64,000 bases of DNA from Microbacterium sp. 2FI (GCF_005502885.1 NZ_SCMR01000002.1:271446-335445); one strand, 5' to 3'. Shown: positions 1 through 8,889, counted from the first letter of the stretch. Notes: a model not told the origin generated them from the sequence alone. Made by a program: numbers and translations.

Positions 1-51
1 TGCGGGCAACCGAGTTTGAGTCGGTCGCGTCTGCCATTCCGCCACACCGGC
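1..51 (-). tRNA. tRNA-Leu (anticodon CAA), 3' part outside window
   Basis: Read on the minus strand, the 5' end begins GCCGGTGTGGCGGAATGG, a typical class II tRNA-Leu acceptor and D-arm start. The anticodon stem ACCGA/TCGGT encloses the loop CTCAAAC, giving anticodon CAA. The variable arm, T arm and 3' end lie beyond base 1. The gene faces away from the response regulator that starts at 98. Confidence 0.9.
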
Positions 52-83
52 AGGGGCCTGTCGGGCCCGTCCGCGAACGACCA

Positions 84-89
84 TACCGT
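84..89 (+). promoter_or_regulatory. -10 box of the ANTAR regulator gene
   Basis: TACCGT lies 8 nt before the ATG at 98. No purine-rich ribosome binding site separates them, so transcription probably starts at or within a base or two of the start codon. Confidence 0.5.
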
Positions 90-97
90 AGGATTCA

Positions 98-721
98 ATG
101 GTGACTGAGCAGGAGCAGACCCCCGGTTCGCCGGCAACCACCCCCCGTCGCGTCGTCGTTGCGGAGGATGAGTCGCTCATCCGGCTCGACATCGTGGAGA
201 TCTTGCGCGACAACGGCTTCGATGTCGTCGGCGAAGCCGGCGACGGCGAAGCCGCCGTGCAGCTGGCCACCGAGCTTCGTCCCGATCTCGTGATCATGGA
301 CGTGAAGATGCCTCTTCTGGACGGCATCTCGGCCGCCGAGAAGCTCAGCAAGAACCACATCGCCCCCGTGGTGCTGCTGACGGCGTTCAGCCAGAAGGAG
401 CTCGTCGAGCGTGCGAGCGAGGCCGGCGCACTCGCGTACGTCGTGAAGCCCTTCACGCCGAACGACCTGCTGCCGGCGATCGAGATCGCACTCGCCCGCT
501 ACGAGCAGATCATCACGCTCGAGGCCGAGGTCGCCGACATGGTCGAGCGCTTCGAGACCCGCAAGCTCGTCGACCGCGCGAAGGGCCTCCTCAACGAGAA
601 GATGGGCCTGTCCGAGCCCGAGGCGTTCCGCTGGATCCAGAAGGCGTCGATGGACCGTCGCCTGACGATGCAGGACGTCGCCAAGGCCATCATCGAGCAG
701 CTCGCGCCCAAGAAGGGCTGA
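98..721 (+). CDS. pdtaR: ANTAR-domain response regulator (PdtaR-like)
   Basis: This is a two-component response regulator that should act by binding RNA rather than DNA. Residues 18-135 form a receiver domain with the acidic pocket E23/D24, phospho-acceptor D68 in VIMDVKMP, T95 and K117. A coiled linker follows, and residues about 140-200 form an ANTAR domain, the RNA-hairpin antiterminator fold. The 207-residue length matches mycobacterial PdtaR. No histidine kinase is adjacent, as is usual for this family, whose partner PdtaS is encoded elsewhere. The 16-residue N-terminal tail before the receiver is low complexity. Confidence 0.93.
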   Translation: MVTEQEQTPGSPATTPRRVVVAEDESLIRLDIVEILRDNGFDVVGEAGDGEAAVQLATELRPDLVIMDVKMPLLDGISAAEKLSKNHIAPVVLLTAFSQKELVERASEAGALAYVVKPFTPNDLLPAIEIALARYEQIITLEAEVADMVERFETRKLVDRAKGLLNEKMGLSEPEAFRWIQKASMDRRLTMQDVAKAIIEQLAPKKG

Positions 722-734
722 GCAGCCGTCGGCC

Positions 735-802
735 CTTCGTCTCGCTGCGCTCGCTCAGGGACCTTCGGGTCGCTGAGCGAGGAGCGAAGCGACGAGACGA
801 AG
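735..802. repeat. Imperfect inverted repeat between convergent genes
   Basis: The outer arms CTTCGTCTCG (735-744) and CGAGACGAAG (793-802) and the inner arms CTCGCTCAG (750-758) and CTGAGCGAG (773-781) are complementary; the segments between them differ in length. The element fills most of the gap between the convergent response-regulator and thioesterase genes, so it may terminate both. Its wording resembles intergenic palindromes that are dispersed in Microbacteriaceae genomes. Confidence 0.7.
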
Positions 803-842
803 CGCGCCGCGCCTGCTGCTCGGCCCGCCGCGAGCCGCGACC

Positions 843-1268
843 CTACGACAGGGTCTTGATGTGGTTCGTGATGCGGATCGTCGAGCATCGGCGCCCCTGA
901 TCGTCGGTGACGACGATCTCGTGAACGGTGATGCTGCGCCCGAGGTGAACGGGCGTGCAGACGCCGGTGACGACCCCGCTGGTCGCAGACCGCGTGTGGG
1001 TCGCGCTGATGTCGACGCCGACGGCCAGTCGGTCGGGGCCGGCGTGCAGATTCGCCGCCATCGAGCCGAGCGACTCGCCGAGGACCACGTAAGCGCCGCC
1101 GTGCAGCAGCCCCACCGGCTGCGTGTTGCCCTCGACGGGCATCGTGGCGACCGCGCGCTCGATCGAGAACTCGGCGAAGCGGATCCCCATCTTCTCGGCG
1201 AGTGCCCCCATGCCGCGATTCGCCGCCCAGGCGAGGCCGTTCACGTCTGCGGTGGGTGCTTCGGTCAT
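843..1268 (-). CDS. PaaI-type hotdog-fold thioesterase
   Basis: The 141-residue protein has the single hotdog domain of the PaaI/YbgC group, which hydrolyses acyl-CoA or aryl-CoA thioesters. The signature HGG is at residues 56-58 (GLLHGGAYVVLGESLGS), with E65 as the likely catalytic acid on the hotdog helix, and a typical C-terminal strand (RRCSTIRITNH) follows. The ATG at 1268 is chosen because GAAGGCGAG stands just upstream; an in-frame extension to 1337 would run into the polA promoter. The substrate cannot be read from sequence. The gene is divergent from polA. Confidence 0.85.
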   Translation of the reverse strand: MTEAPTADVNGLAWAANRGMGALAEKMGIRFAEFSIERAVATMPVEGNTQPVGLLHGGAYVVLGESLGSMAANLHAGPDRLAVGVDISATHTRSATSGVVTGVCTPVHLGRSITVHEIVVTDDQGRRCSTIRITNHIKTLS

Positions 1269-1309
1269 CGCTCGCCTTCGGGCCGGAATCGGGTGTCTCC
1301 GCCCCTGAC

Positions 1310-1315
1310 TAGTCT
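1310..1315 (+). promoter_or_regulatory. -10 box of polA, leaderless
   Basis: TAGTCT is followed by 6 nt and then the GTG start of polA, with no Shine-Dalgarno sequence. The core TGTC at 1294-1297 has the position of the TTGTCR box of PafBC-type promoters but matches it weakly. Confidence 0.65.
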
Positions 1316-1321
1316 GGTCTG

Positions 1322-3961
1322 GTGACGGACTCCGCAAAGCCTACCCTCCTCGTCGTCGACGGCCATTCGCTGGCATATCGGGCCTTCTTCGCCCTTCCCG
1401 TCGACAATTTCACGACGAAGGACGGGCAGCACACGAACGGGATCTACGGGTTCCTCGCGATGCTGATCAACCTCATCAAGGCCGAGAAGCCGACGCATCT
1501 GGCGGTCGCCTTCGACACCTCACGGCAGTCGTTCCGCACCGAGGTCTACACCGAGTACAAGGCGAACCGATCCGAGACGCCGTCCGAGTTCAAGGGGCAG
1601 ATCCCGCTCCTGCAGGACTGCCTCGCCGCGATGAGCATCACGGTGCTCCAGAAGGAGAACATCGAGGCCGACGACATCCTCGCGACCCTCGCGACGCAGG
1701 GCGCCGAGGCGGGCTTCGACGTGCTGGTGTGCTCGGGCGACCGCGACACCATCCAGCTCGTGAACGACGACATCACCCTGCTGTACCCGAACGTGCAGGG
1801 CGTCTCGCAGCTCAAGCGCTACGACATCGACGCCGTCATCGAGCGCTACGGCGTGCGCCCCGAGCAGTATCCCGACATCGCGGCGCTCGTCGGCGAGACG
1901 AGTGACAACCTTCCGGGCGTGCCGAAGGTGGGCGAGAAGACGGCCGTCAAGTGGCTGACGCAATTCGGGACGCTCGACGACCTGCTCGAGAACGCCGACA
2001 AGGTCACCGGCGTCGTCGGCGGCAATCTGCGCGAGCACCTCGACGATGTGCGCCGCAACCGATCGCTCAACCGGCTGCTGCGCGACGTCGAGCTTCCGGT
2101 CACCGTGCACGACCTCGACGTACGCCCGATGGACGCCCAGGCCGTCCGCGACATCTTCGCGCGCCTCGAGTTCAAGACCCTCATCCCGCGCGTGGCCGAA
2201 CTCGCCGGCATCGAGCAGCAGATGGCGGCGGTCACGTCGGCGGCGGCCATGCTCGCCCCCGTGCCGGCCGAGCTCTCCGCCGCAGAGCTCGTCGCGTGGC
2301 TCGAGAAGGCCACGGGCGAGGTGGGCGTCACGATCGCGATCGCGGGCGGCCTGCCGTCCCGCGTCGGGTTCGCGACGATGGATGCCGCAGCGGAGGCGTC
2401 GTGGTCGACCGAGGTCGCGGCATCCGTCGGCCCGTGGCTCGCCTCGAGCGCTCCCAAGGTGCTCTCCGACGCCAAGTCGCAGGTGAAGGCGCTTCGGCGC
2501 GCCGACGTCGTCCTCGGCGGACTCGCGTTCGACACGATCGTGGCCGGATGGCTCCTGCGGCCGAGCTTTCCCGACAAGGCCCTCGCCGACCTCGTCGACC
2601 GGTACCTCGACGAGAAGCTGCCCGAGGCCGACCCGACGCAACTCGTTCCCGAGACCGAGGGTGCGACTCCCGGTCAGCTGTCGTGGTATTCGCTGCGTGT
2701 GGCCGAAGCGCTCCGCGGCGAGCTCGCCCCCAGCGTGACCACGGTGCTGACCGACATCGAGCTCCCGACGCTCACGACCCTCGCCGACATGGAGCTGGCC
2801 GGCGTCGCGGTGTCGCACGAGAAGCTCTCCGCGTTCTCGGCCGAGCTCGGCGCGCGCGCCGACGCGATCGCCCAGGAGGCCTTCGCAGCGATCGGGCACG
2901 AGGTGAACCTCGGGTCGCCGAAGCAGCTGCAGGAGGTGCTGTTCGAAGAGCTGCAGCTGCCCAAGACCCGCAAGACGAAGACCGGCTACTCGACGGATGC
3001 CGCCGTGCTCGCCGACCTGCAGGAGAGCAATCCGCACCCGTTCCTCGATCTGCTCCTGCAGCACCGCGAAGCCACCAAGCTCCGCCAGATCATCGAGTCG
3101 CTCGACGCCGCGATCGCCGCCGACGGCCGCATCCGCACCACCTACGTGCAGACCGGCAGCCAGACCGGCCGCCTGTCGAGCACCGACCCGAACCTGCAGA
3201 ACATCCCGGTCCGCACCCAGGAGAGCCTGCGCATCCGCGCCGCATTCGAGGTCGGCGACGGGTACGAGACGCTGCTGACCGCCGACTACTCGCAGATCGA
3301 GATGCGCATCATGGCGCACCTGTCGGAAGACCCCGGACTCGTCGAAGCCTTCAACTCGGGTGAAGACCTGCACCGGTTCGTCGGCGCCCGCGTCTTCGGC
3401 GTCGAGCCGTCCGAGGTCACCCCCGCGATGCGCACGAAGGTCAAGGCGATGTCGTACGGCCTCGTGTACGGCCTGTCGGCGTTCGGGCTCTCCAAGCAGC
3501 TGCGCATCGAGCAGTCCGAGGCGAAGCAGCTCATGATGGAGTACTTCGCCCGCTTCGGCGCCGTGCGCGACTACCTGCGCTCGTCGGTCGAGCAGGCGCG
3601 CATCGACGGGTACACCGAGACGATCTTCGGCCGACGACGCCCGTTCCCCGACCTCGCGAGCCCCAACCGCGTGCTCCGCGAGAACGCCGAGCGCGCAGCG
3701 CTCAACGCTCCGATCCAGGGCAGCGCCGCCGACATCATGAAGATCGCGCTCTTCCACATCCATGACGAGTTCGCCGCAGAAGGGCTCCGCTCGCGCGTGC
3801 TGATGCAGATCCACGACGAGCTCGTCGTCGAGGTGGCACCGGGGGAGTGGGATGCCGCGGAGCGGATCGTGCGCGACCGCATGGGCGACGCCGCGAGTCT
3901 CACGGTGCCGCTCGACGTGCAGATCGGGCGCGGCGGCGACTGGAACCAGGCCGGGCACTGA
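1322..3961 (+). CDS. polA: DNA polymerase I
   Basis: This 879-residue enzyme fills Okazaki-fragment and repair gaps. Residues 1-300 are the 5'-3' flap/exonuclease domain (VVDGHSLAYRAFFALP, FDTSRQSFRTE, EADDILATLA, GETSDNLPGVPKVGEKTA). The central part, about 310-480, has the 3'-5' exonuclease fold but lacks its acidic catalytic residues, as in other actinobacterial Pol I. The polymerase domain carries motif A DYSQIE (D655), O-helix K708 and Y712, and motif C HDE (831-833). The Tyr at the position of E. coli Phe762 predicts poor exclusion of dideoxynucleotides. The start is GTG at 1322, on a leaderless message. Confidence 0.98.
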   Translation: MTDSAKPTLLVVDGHSLAYRAFFALPVDNFTTKDGQHTNGIYGFLAMLINLIKAEKPTHLAVAFDTSRQSFRTEVYTEYKANRSETPSEFKGQIPLLQDCLAAMSITVLQKENIEADDILATLATQGAEAGFDVLVCSGDRDTIQLVNDDITLLYPNVQGVSQLKRYDIDAVIERYGVRPEQYPDIAALVGETSDNLPGVPKVGEKTAVKWLTQFGTLDDLLENADKVTGVVGGNLREHLDDVRRNRSLNRLLRDVELPVTVHDLDVRPMDAQAVRDIFARLEFKTLIPRVAELAGIEQQMAAVTSAAAMLAPVPAELSAAELVAWLEKATGEVGVTIAIAGGLPSRVGFATMDAAAEASWSTEVAASVGPWLASSAPKVLSDAKSQVKALRRADVVLGGLAFDTIVAGWLLRPSFPDKALADLVDRYLDEKLPEADPTQLVPETEGATPGQLSWYSLRVAEALRGELAPSVTTVLTDIELPTLTTLADMELAGVAVSHEKLSAFSAELGARADAIAQEAFAAIGHEVNLGSPKQLQEVLFEELQLPKTRKTKTGYSTDAAVLADLQESNPHPFLDLLLQHREATKLRQIIESLDAAIAADGRIRTTYVQTGSQTGRLSSTDPNLQNIPVRTQESLRIRAAFEVGDGYETLLTADYSQIEMRIMAHLSEDPGLVEAFNSGEDLHRFVGARVFGVEPSEVTPAMRTKVKAMSYGLVYGLSAFGLSKQLRIEQSEAKQLMMEYFARFGAVRDYLRSSVEQARIDGYTETIFGRRRPFPDLASPNRVLRENAERAALNAPIQGSAADIMKIALFHIHDEFAAEGLRSRVLMQIHDELVVEVAPGEWDAAERIVRDRMGDAASLTVPLDVQIGRGGDWNQAGH

Positions 3962-3970
3962 GGGCCTCGT

Positions 3971-3999
3971 TTGTCGACACCGCGTCTCGTGCCTAGGCT
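3971..3999 (+). promoter_or_regulatory. Full -35/-10 promoter of the DUF885 gene, leaderless
   Basis: A TTGTCG -35 (3971-3976), a 17-bp spacer and a TAGGCT -10 (3994-3999) are followed by 7 nt and the ATG at 4007. It begins only 10 bases after the polA stop, so the DUF885 gene need not depend on polA read-through. Confidence 0.7.
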
Positions 4000-4006
4000 C
4001 GGTTCC

Positions 4007-5704
4007 ATGACTGACGCAACACGCACGCCTACGCCGATCGACACGATCGCCGACGCGTGGGTCGACACCCTCGCCGAGCTCGAGCCGACGCTGGCGACCT
4101 ACATCGGCCGTTCCGAATACAACGACCGCTTCGGCGACTACAGCCCCGAAGGCCAGGCCCGCCTGGCCGAAGCCGGCCGTGCCACACTCGCCGCACTCCA
4201 GGCCGCCACCCCGGTCGACGACATCGACGCCGTCACCCAGGATGACCTGTCGCGCGAGATCCAGGTCGGCCTCGACCTCCACGAGACGCGATGGCACCTG
4301 CGCGATCTGAATGTCATCGCCTCGCCGGCGCAGGACATCCGCTCGGTGTTCGACCTGATGCCCACCGACACCACCGACGACTGGTCGGTGGTCTCGACGC
4401 GTCTCGCGGCGGTTCCCGGCGCCGTCGACGGCTACATCGAGACGCTGCGCACCGGCATGGCGGAGGGCATCGTCCCCGCGCGTCGCCAGGTGCTCGAGGT
4501 GGCGACGCAGATCGCGCGCTACACCGCCGACACCGGCTTCTTCGCGACCTTCGCCGGCGACGCCGCCCCCGCCGAAGGCCAGCTGCCGGCATCGCTCGCG
4601 CGCGACCTCGCCGACAACGCGAACGCCGCGCGGGTGGCCTACGACGCCCTCGCCGAGTTCCTCGGCGGCGAGCTCGCGCCGGTCGCGAACGAGAGCGATG
4701 CGGTGGGCCGCGAGCACTACGCGCTTCACTCGCGCCGGTTCCTCGGCGCGACGATCGACCTCGACGAGACCTACGAGTGGGGTGTCGAGGAGCTCGCCCG
4801 CATGGTCGCCGAGCAGGAGTCGATCGCGAACGAGATCCTCCCGGGGGCCTCGGTCGAAGAGGCCGTCGCCTTCCTCGAGAAGGACGCGAGCCGCAAGCTC
4901 GTCGGCACCGACGCACTGCAGAAGTGGATGCAGGAGACGAGCGACCGCGCGGTCGCCGAGCTCGGCAAGAGCCATTTCGACATCGCCGAGCCCATCCGCA
5001 AGCTCGAGTGCATGATCGCGCCCACGAAGGAAGGCGGGATCTACTACACCGGTCCCACCGACGACTTCTCGCGCCCGGGCCGCATGTGGTGGTCTGTACC
5101 CGAGGGCGTCGAGGAGTTCGACACCTGGCGCGAGCTCACCACCGTGTATCACGAGGGCGTTCCCGGCCACCATCTGCAGATCGCGCAGGCCGTCTACAAC
5201 CGCGCGCAGCTGAACTCCTACCGCCGTCTTCTCGGTGGCACCTCGGGTCACGCCGAGGGCTGGGCGCTATACGCCGAGCGGCTCATGCAGCAGCTCGGCT
5301 ACCTCGACGACCCGGCCGACCGTCTCGGCATGCTCGACGGCCAGCGCATGCGCGCCGCGCGCGTGGTGCTCGACATCGGCGTGCACCTGGGCAAGCCCCG
5401 CCTCGACGCTTCGTCCGGGCTCAGCGCGAGCGGCGAGGGCACATGGGATGCCGCCTACGCGCTGGAGTTCATGCGCGGGAACGTCAACATGCCCGACGAG
5501 TTCGTGTCGTTCGAGGTGAACCGCTACCTCGGCTGGCCGGGCCAGGCCCCGTCGTACAAGGTGGGCCAGCGTATCTGGGAGCAGCTGCGCGACGAGGTCG
5601 CCGAGCGCGAGGGCGACGCCTTCTCGATCAAGCAGTTCCACAAGCGCGCGCTCGACATCGGCGGTGTCGGACTCGACACCCTCCGCGCAGCGCTGTCGCG
5701 CTGA
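4007..5704 (+). CDS. DUF885 family metallopeptidase
   Basis: The 565-residue protein belongs to DUF885, a group of predicted zinc carboxypeptidase-like enzymes. The metal motif H382-E383-GVPGH-H389 is intact, and the family block SGHAEGWALYAERLM, which supplies further metal or substrate contacts, follows about 35 residues later. There is no signal peptide or membrane segment, so it should act in the cytoplasm. The start at 4007 is set by the promoter immediately in front; upstream in-frame codons overlap that promoter. Its peptide substrate is unknown. Confidence 0.88.
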   Translation: MTDATRTPTPIDTIADAWVDTLAELEPTLATYIGRSEYNDRFGDYSPEGQARLAEAGRATLAALQAATPVDDIDAVTQDDLSREIQVGLDLHETRWHLRDLNVIASPAQDIRSVFDLMPTDTTDDWSVVSTRLAAVPGAVDGYIETLRTGMAEGIVPARRQVLEVATQIARYTADTGFFATFAGDAAPAEGQLPASLARDLADNANAARVAYDALAEFLGGELAPVANESDAVGREHYALHSRRFLGATIDLDETYEWGVEELARMVAEQESIANEILPGASVEEAVAFLEKDASRKLVGTDALQKWMQETSDRAVAELGKSHFDIAEPIRKLECMIAPTKEGGIYYTGPTDDFSRPGRMWWSVPEGVEEFDTWRELTTVYHEGVPGHHLQIAQAVYNRAQLNSYRRLLGGTSGHAEGWALYAERLMQQLGYLDDPADRLGMLDGQRMRAARVVLDIGVHLGKPRLDASSGLSASGEGTWDAAYALEFMRGNVNMPDEFVSFEVNRYLGWPGQAPSYKVGQRIWEQLRDEVAEREGDAFSIKQFHKRALDIGGVGLDTLRAALSR

Positions 5705-5719
5705 CCCGCTCGACGAGAA

Positions 5720-6346
5720 TCAGCCGCGGAGGTCGTGGGACAGCAGCTCCACGACCTCCGCGTCGCTCGTCTGCGTGAAATCGTCGTAGAACGGGCCGAC
5801 CGCCCAGAAGTCGTGCTCGCGGTGCGGGCAGACGAACACGTCGGCGGCGTCGGCATCCGGCAGCCAGGTGGCCGGCGCAACCGGAACCGCGAGCACTATC
5901 GACTCCGCCTCGCGAGCCCGCAGCGACCGGCATGCCGCGGTCGCGGTCGCCCCGGTGGCCACGCCGTCGTCGATGACGATCGCGATCCGGCCCGCGATGT
6001 CTTCGGCGGCGGCGAACAGTGCCGTCCGCCGGCGCAGCTCGATGCGTTCGCGATCTTCGACGTCCGAGAGCTGCGCCGGCGTGATGCGTCCCGCGCACAG
6101 AGCGTCGTCGTCTATGACGCGCACGTCCTCGGCGATGGCGCCGATCGCGAACTCCTCGTGTGCGGGAGCGCCGAGCTTGCGGACGACCGCCGCGCGCAGC
6201 GGCAGGCCCAGTCCGTGCGCGACGACGGCGGCCACGACGATCCCCCCGCGCGGGATGCCGAAGACCACGGCATCCGATCCGCGCCACGCATCCAGATCAC
6301 GGGCGAGCTGGTGCCCCGCGTCGCGGCGATCGGCGAAGATGGCCAT
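5720..6346 (-). CDS. Phosphoribosyltransferase-fold protein
   Basis: This is a 208-residue type I PRTase. The PRPP loop VIDDGVATGATA sits in the middle of the chain, preceded by the hood-like segment FGIPRGGIVVAAVVAHGL and the KLGAP(A)HEEFAIGAI motif. Proteins of this type occur as free-standing domains or fused to dienelactone hydrolase and are annotated only as phosphoribosyltransferases; the base they use is not established. It converges on the DUF885 gene with 15 bases between stops. Confidence 0.88.
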   Translation of the reverse strand: MAIFADRRDAGHQLARDLDAWRGSDAVVFGIPRGGIVVAAVVAHGLGLPLRAAVVRKLGAPAHEEFAIGAIAEDVRVIDDDALCAGRITPAQLSDVEDRERIELRRRTALFAAAEDIAGRIAIVIDDGVATGATATAACRSLRAREAESIVLAVPVAPATWLPDADAADVFVCPHREHDFWAVGPFYDDFTQTSDAEVVELLSHDLRG

Positions 6347-6352
6347 GCGTTC

Positions 6353-6358
6353 ACGTTA
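6353..6358 (-). promoter_or_regulatory. -10 box of the phosphoribosyltransferase gene, leaderless
   Basis: On the minus strand TAACGT is followed by 6 nt and the ATG at 6346. Confidence 0.6.
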
Positions 6359-6452
6359 CGCCGACACGTCCGGCATGTGTCTCCGGGAATGCGGCGCGCG
6401 TCCCCGCGGTTCATTCACACGCATACACAATCGCGCAGAAGGCAGCCACGTC

Positions 6453-7490
6453 ATGACCGATCCCTCCACCGTCGAACTCGGACTCGACACCTTCGGCGAC
6501 ATCACCCGCGACGAGGCCGGCGAACTCGTCAGCGGCGCGCAGACCATTCGCGACGTCGTCGAGCAGGCCGTCCTCGCCGATCAGTCCGGCCTCGCGTTCT
6601 TCGGCGTGGGGGAGCATCACCGTCGCGAGTTCGCGATCTCGAGCCCCGAGATCGTGCTGGCGGCAGCGGCCGCGAGCACCGAACGCATCCACCTCGGCAC
6701 CGCGGTCACCGTGCTCTCGAGCGACGATCCGGTGCGCGTGTACGAGCGCTTCGCGACGCTCGACGCGGTCTCCAACGGGCGCGCCGAGGTGATCCTCGGC
6801 CGCGGTTCGTTCATCGAGTCGTTCCCGCTCTTCGGCTACGACCTGCGCGACTACGAGACGCTCTTCGACGAGAAGCTCGACCTCTTCTCGCGCCTGCTCG
6901 ACGAGACCCCCGTGACGTGGGAGGGGACGCTGCGCGCGCCGCTCTCCGAAGCCGATGTGTACCCCAAGACGGAGAACGGACTGAAGGCCTGGGTGGGGGT
7001 CGGCGGCACGCCCGAATCGGTGGTCCGCGCCGCGCGCCACGGCTACGGCCTCATGCTCGCGATCATCGGCGGACCGTCCGCGCGGTTCCGCCCGTTCGCC
7101 GACCTCTACCACCGGTCGCTCGAGTCGTTCGGCCGTGACCGGCTGCCGATCGGGGTCCACTCACCCGGCCACATCGCCGCCACCGACCAGCAGGCCTGGG
7201 ACGAGGCGTACGCCGGATTCGAGGCGATGAACAACACCATCGGGCGCGAACGCGGATGGCCGCCGTACAGCAGGATGCGGTTCCAGCACGACGTCGGCCC
7301 CGAGGGCGCGCTCTACGTCGGCTCGCCCGAGACCGTCGCCCGCAAGATCGCGACGACCGTGCAGACCCTCGGCGCGTCACGCTTCGACATGAAGTTCTCG
7401 ACGGGCACTCTCTCGCACGCGAAGATGATGCGGTCGATCGAGCTCTACGGCACCCAGGTGGCCCCGCTCGTGCGCGACATGCTGTCGTAG
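6453..7490 (+). CDS. LLM-class flavin-dependent oxidoreductase
   Basis: The 345-residue protein has the luciferase-like monooxygenase TIM barrel, binding FMN or F420. Family markers include GVGEHHRREF (51-60), SSPEIVLAAAAA, HLGTAVTVLSSDDPVRVYERFATLD and RAEVILGRGSFIESFPLFGYDL. The last block is typical of the alkanal-monooxygenase-like members. The ATG at 6453 follows AGAAGG with 7 nt spacing; the long in-frame extension upstream is antisense to the phosphoribosyltransferase gene. The electron donor and substrate are not evident. Confidence 0.88.
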   Translation: MTDPSTVELGLDTFGDITRDEAGELVSGAQTIRDVVEQAVLADQSGLAFFGVGEHHRREFAISSPEIVLAAAAASTERIHLGTAVTVLSSDDPVRVYERFATLDAVSNGRAEVILGRGSFIESFPLFGYDLRDYETLFDEKLDLFSRLLDETPVTWEGTLRAPLSEADVYPKTENGLKAWVGVGGTPESVVRAARHGYGLMLAIIGGPSARFRPFADLYHRSLESFGRDRLPIGVHSPGHIAATDQQAWDEAYAGFEAMNNTIGRERGWPPYSRMRFQHDVGPEGALYVGSPETVARKIATTVQTLGASRFDMKFSTGTLSHAKMMRSIELYGTQVAPLVRDMLS

Positions 7491-7514
7491 CAGTACGTGA
7501 GGCCTCGGCATCCG

Positions 7515-7520
7515 TACGAT
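7515..7520 (+). promoter_or_regulatory. -10 box of the MFS gene, leaderless
   Basis: TACGAT precedes the ATG at 7527 by 6 nt and starts 24 bases after the LLM gene ends. Confidence 0.6.
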
Positions 7521-7526
7521 GACGCT

Positions 7527-8882
7527 ATGACGGATGCCGACACCCGCGCTTCGGCGACGCTCTCGGAGCGCCTCGATCGGCTGCCCTTCACCCGCCGGCA
7601 TCTGCGGGTGCTCACCGGTTCGGGGCTCGGGTGGGCGCTGGATGCGATGGACGTGGGGCTCATCTCGTTCGTGCTGGCCGCTCTCGCCGCACAATGGAGC
7701 CTCGCGCCGCACGAGACCGCGTGGATCGCGTCGATCGGGTTCGTCGGCATGGCGATCGGTGCCAGCGTCGGCGGGCTGCTGGCGGATCGGTTCGGACGGC
7801 GCCAGGTCTTCGCCGTCACGCTCCTCGTCTATGGCCTCGCGACCGGGGCGAGTGCCCTCGTCGGGGGACTCGTGGCGCTGCTGATTCTGCGGTTCCTCGT
7901 GGGACTCGGGCTCGGTGCGGAGCTGCCGGTCGCTTCGACGTACGTCAGCGAGTTCGCGCCGGCGCGCATGCGGGGCCGGCTCATCGTGATCCTCGAGGCC
8001 TTCTGGGCGGTCGGTTGGACGGCAGCCGCCCTCATCGGCTTCTTCGTCATCCCGGCATCCGAGAACGGATGGCGATGGGCGTTCGCGCTGGGTGCCATCC
8101 CGGCGGCATATGCACTGGTCGTGCGGTGGGGGCTCCCCGAGTCGGCGCGCTGGCTCGAGCGGCGCGGACGCCACGTAGATGCCGAGGCCGTGGTGCGCGA
8201 GTTCGAAGACGCCGCCGGGGCGAGCCCCGATGCCGTCGCCCCTGCCGGAGCGGACATTCCACCGGCGGTGGCGCCTTCGCTGGGCGCGCGACTGGCCGCC
8301 CTCTGGTCTCGGGAATTCCGACTGCGCACGACGAGCCTCTGGCTCGTGTGGTTCTGCGTCAATTTCTCGTACTACGGCGCGTTCATCTGGATTCCGTCGA
8401 TCCTCGTCTCGCAGGGCTACGACCTGGTGCGCTCGTTCGGCTTCACCCTCATCATCACGCTCGCGCAGCTGCCGGGCTACGCGGTCGCGGCGTGGCTCAT
8501 CGAGGTGTGGGGCCGCCGCGCAACGCTCTCGGTGTTCCTCGTCGGCTCGGCGGTCTCGGCGGTGTTCTTCGGCACGGCGACGTCGGCCGGGGGAGTGATC
8601 GCAGCGGGAATGGCGCTGTCGTTCTTCAACCTGGGGGCCTGGGGCGCTCTGTACGCCGTCACCCCCGAGATGTACCCGACGTCACTGCGAGCGACAGGGT
8701 CAGGGTGGGCAGCCGGCGTCGGCCGCATCGCGTCGATCGTCGCGCCGCTCGCGGTGCCGGTTCTGCTCGTCACGGGCGGTGCGCCGCTGCTGTTCGTGGT
8801 CTTCGCGGCGTTCTTCGCCGTCGCTGCCGTTGCGGCGTGGGGGCTGGTCGATCGTCGCGGGCGCGCGCTCGACGACCGCTGA
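7527..8882 (+). CDS. MFS transporter, sugar/aromatic-acid porter type
   Basis: The 451-residue protein alternates hydrophobic helices consistent with 12 membrane segments. D39/D42 in ALDAMDVGLISF on helix 1, the loop 2-3 motif GGLLADRFGRRQVF (83-95) and PESARWLERRGR after helix 6 are marks of the sugar-porter and aromatic-acid/H+ symporter branches. The hydrophilic loop 220-260 is the usual central cytoplasmic loop. The substrate cannot be assigned. The SGNH hydrolase gene follows after 19 bases but has its own -10 box. Confidence 0.9.
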   Translation: MTDADTRASATLSERLDRLPFTRRHLRVLTGSGLGWALDAMDVGLISFVLAALAAQWSLAPHETAWIASIGFVGMAIGASVGGLLADRFGRRQVFAVTLLVYGLATGASALVGGLVALLILRFLVGLGLGAELPVASTYVSEFAPARMRGRLIVILEAFWAVGWTAAALIGFFVIPASENGWRWAFALGAIPAAYALVVRWGLPESARWLERRGRHVDAEAVVREFEDAAGASPDAVAPAGADIPPAVAPSLGARLAALWSREFRLRTTSLWLVWFCVNFSYYGAFIWIPSILVSQGYDLVRSFGFTLIITLAQLPGYAVAAWLIEVWGRRATLSVFLVGSAVSAVFFGTATSAGGVIAAGMALSFFNLGAWGALYAVTPEMYPTSLRATGSGWAAGVGRIASIVAPLAVPVLLVTGGAPLLFVVFAAFFAVAAVAAWGLVDRRGRALDDR

Positions 8883-8889
8883 CCCGGCA

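Noticed and set aside
1293..1315. A PafBC-type box before polA (GTGTCT 17 bases before TAGTCT).
   Set aside because: Only the TGTC core matches and the following bases are CCG; too weak to call without expression data.
843..1337. An upstream start at 1337 for the thioesterase gene.
   Set aside because: It would overlap the polA start and promoter; ATG 1268 has a ribosome site and fits the family length.
3971..3999. DUF885 promoter as a damage promoter because it contains TTGTCG.
   Set aside because: TTGTCG is 17 bp, not 11, from the -10 box, so it is an ordinary -35 element.
1520..5251. A 1243-codon open frame on the minus strand opposite polA and the DUF885 gene.
   Set aside because: It is antisense to two certain genes, has no domain or start signal, and consists of His/Arg/Val/Gly-rich text typical of the complementary frame of GC-rich genes.
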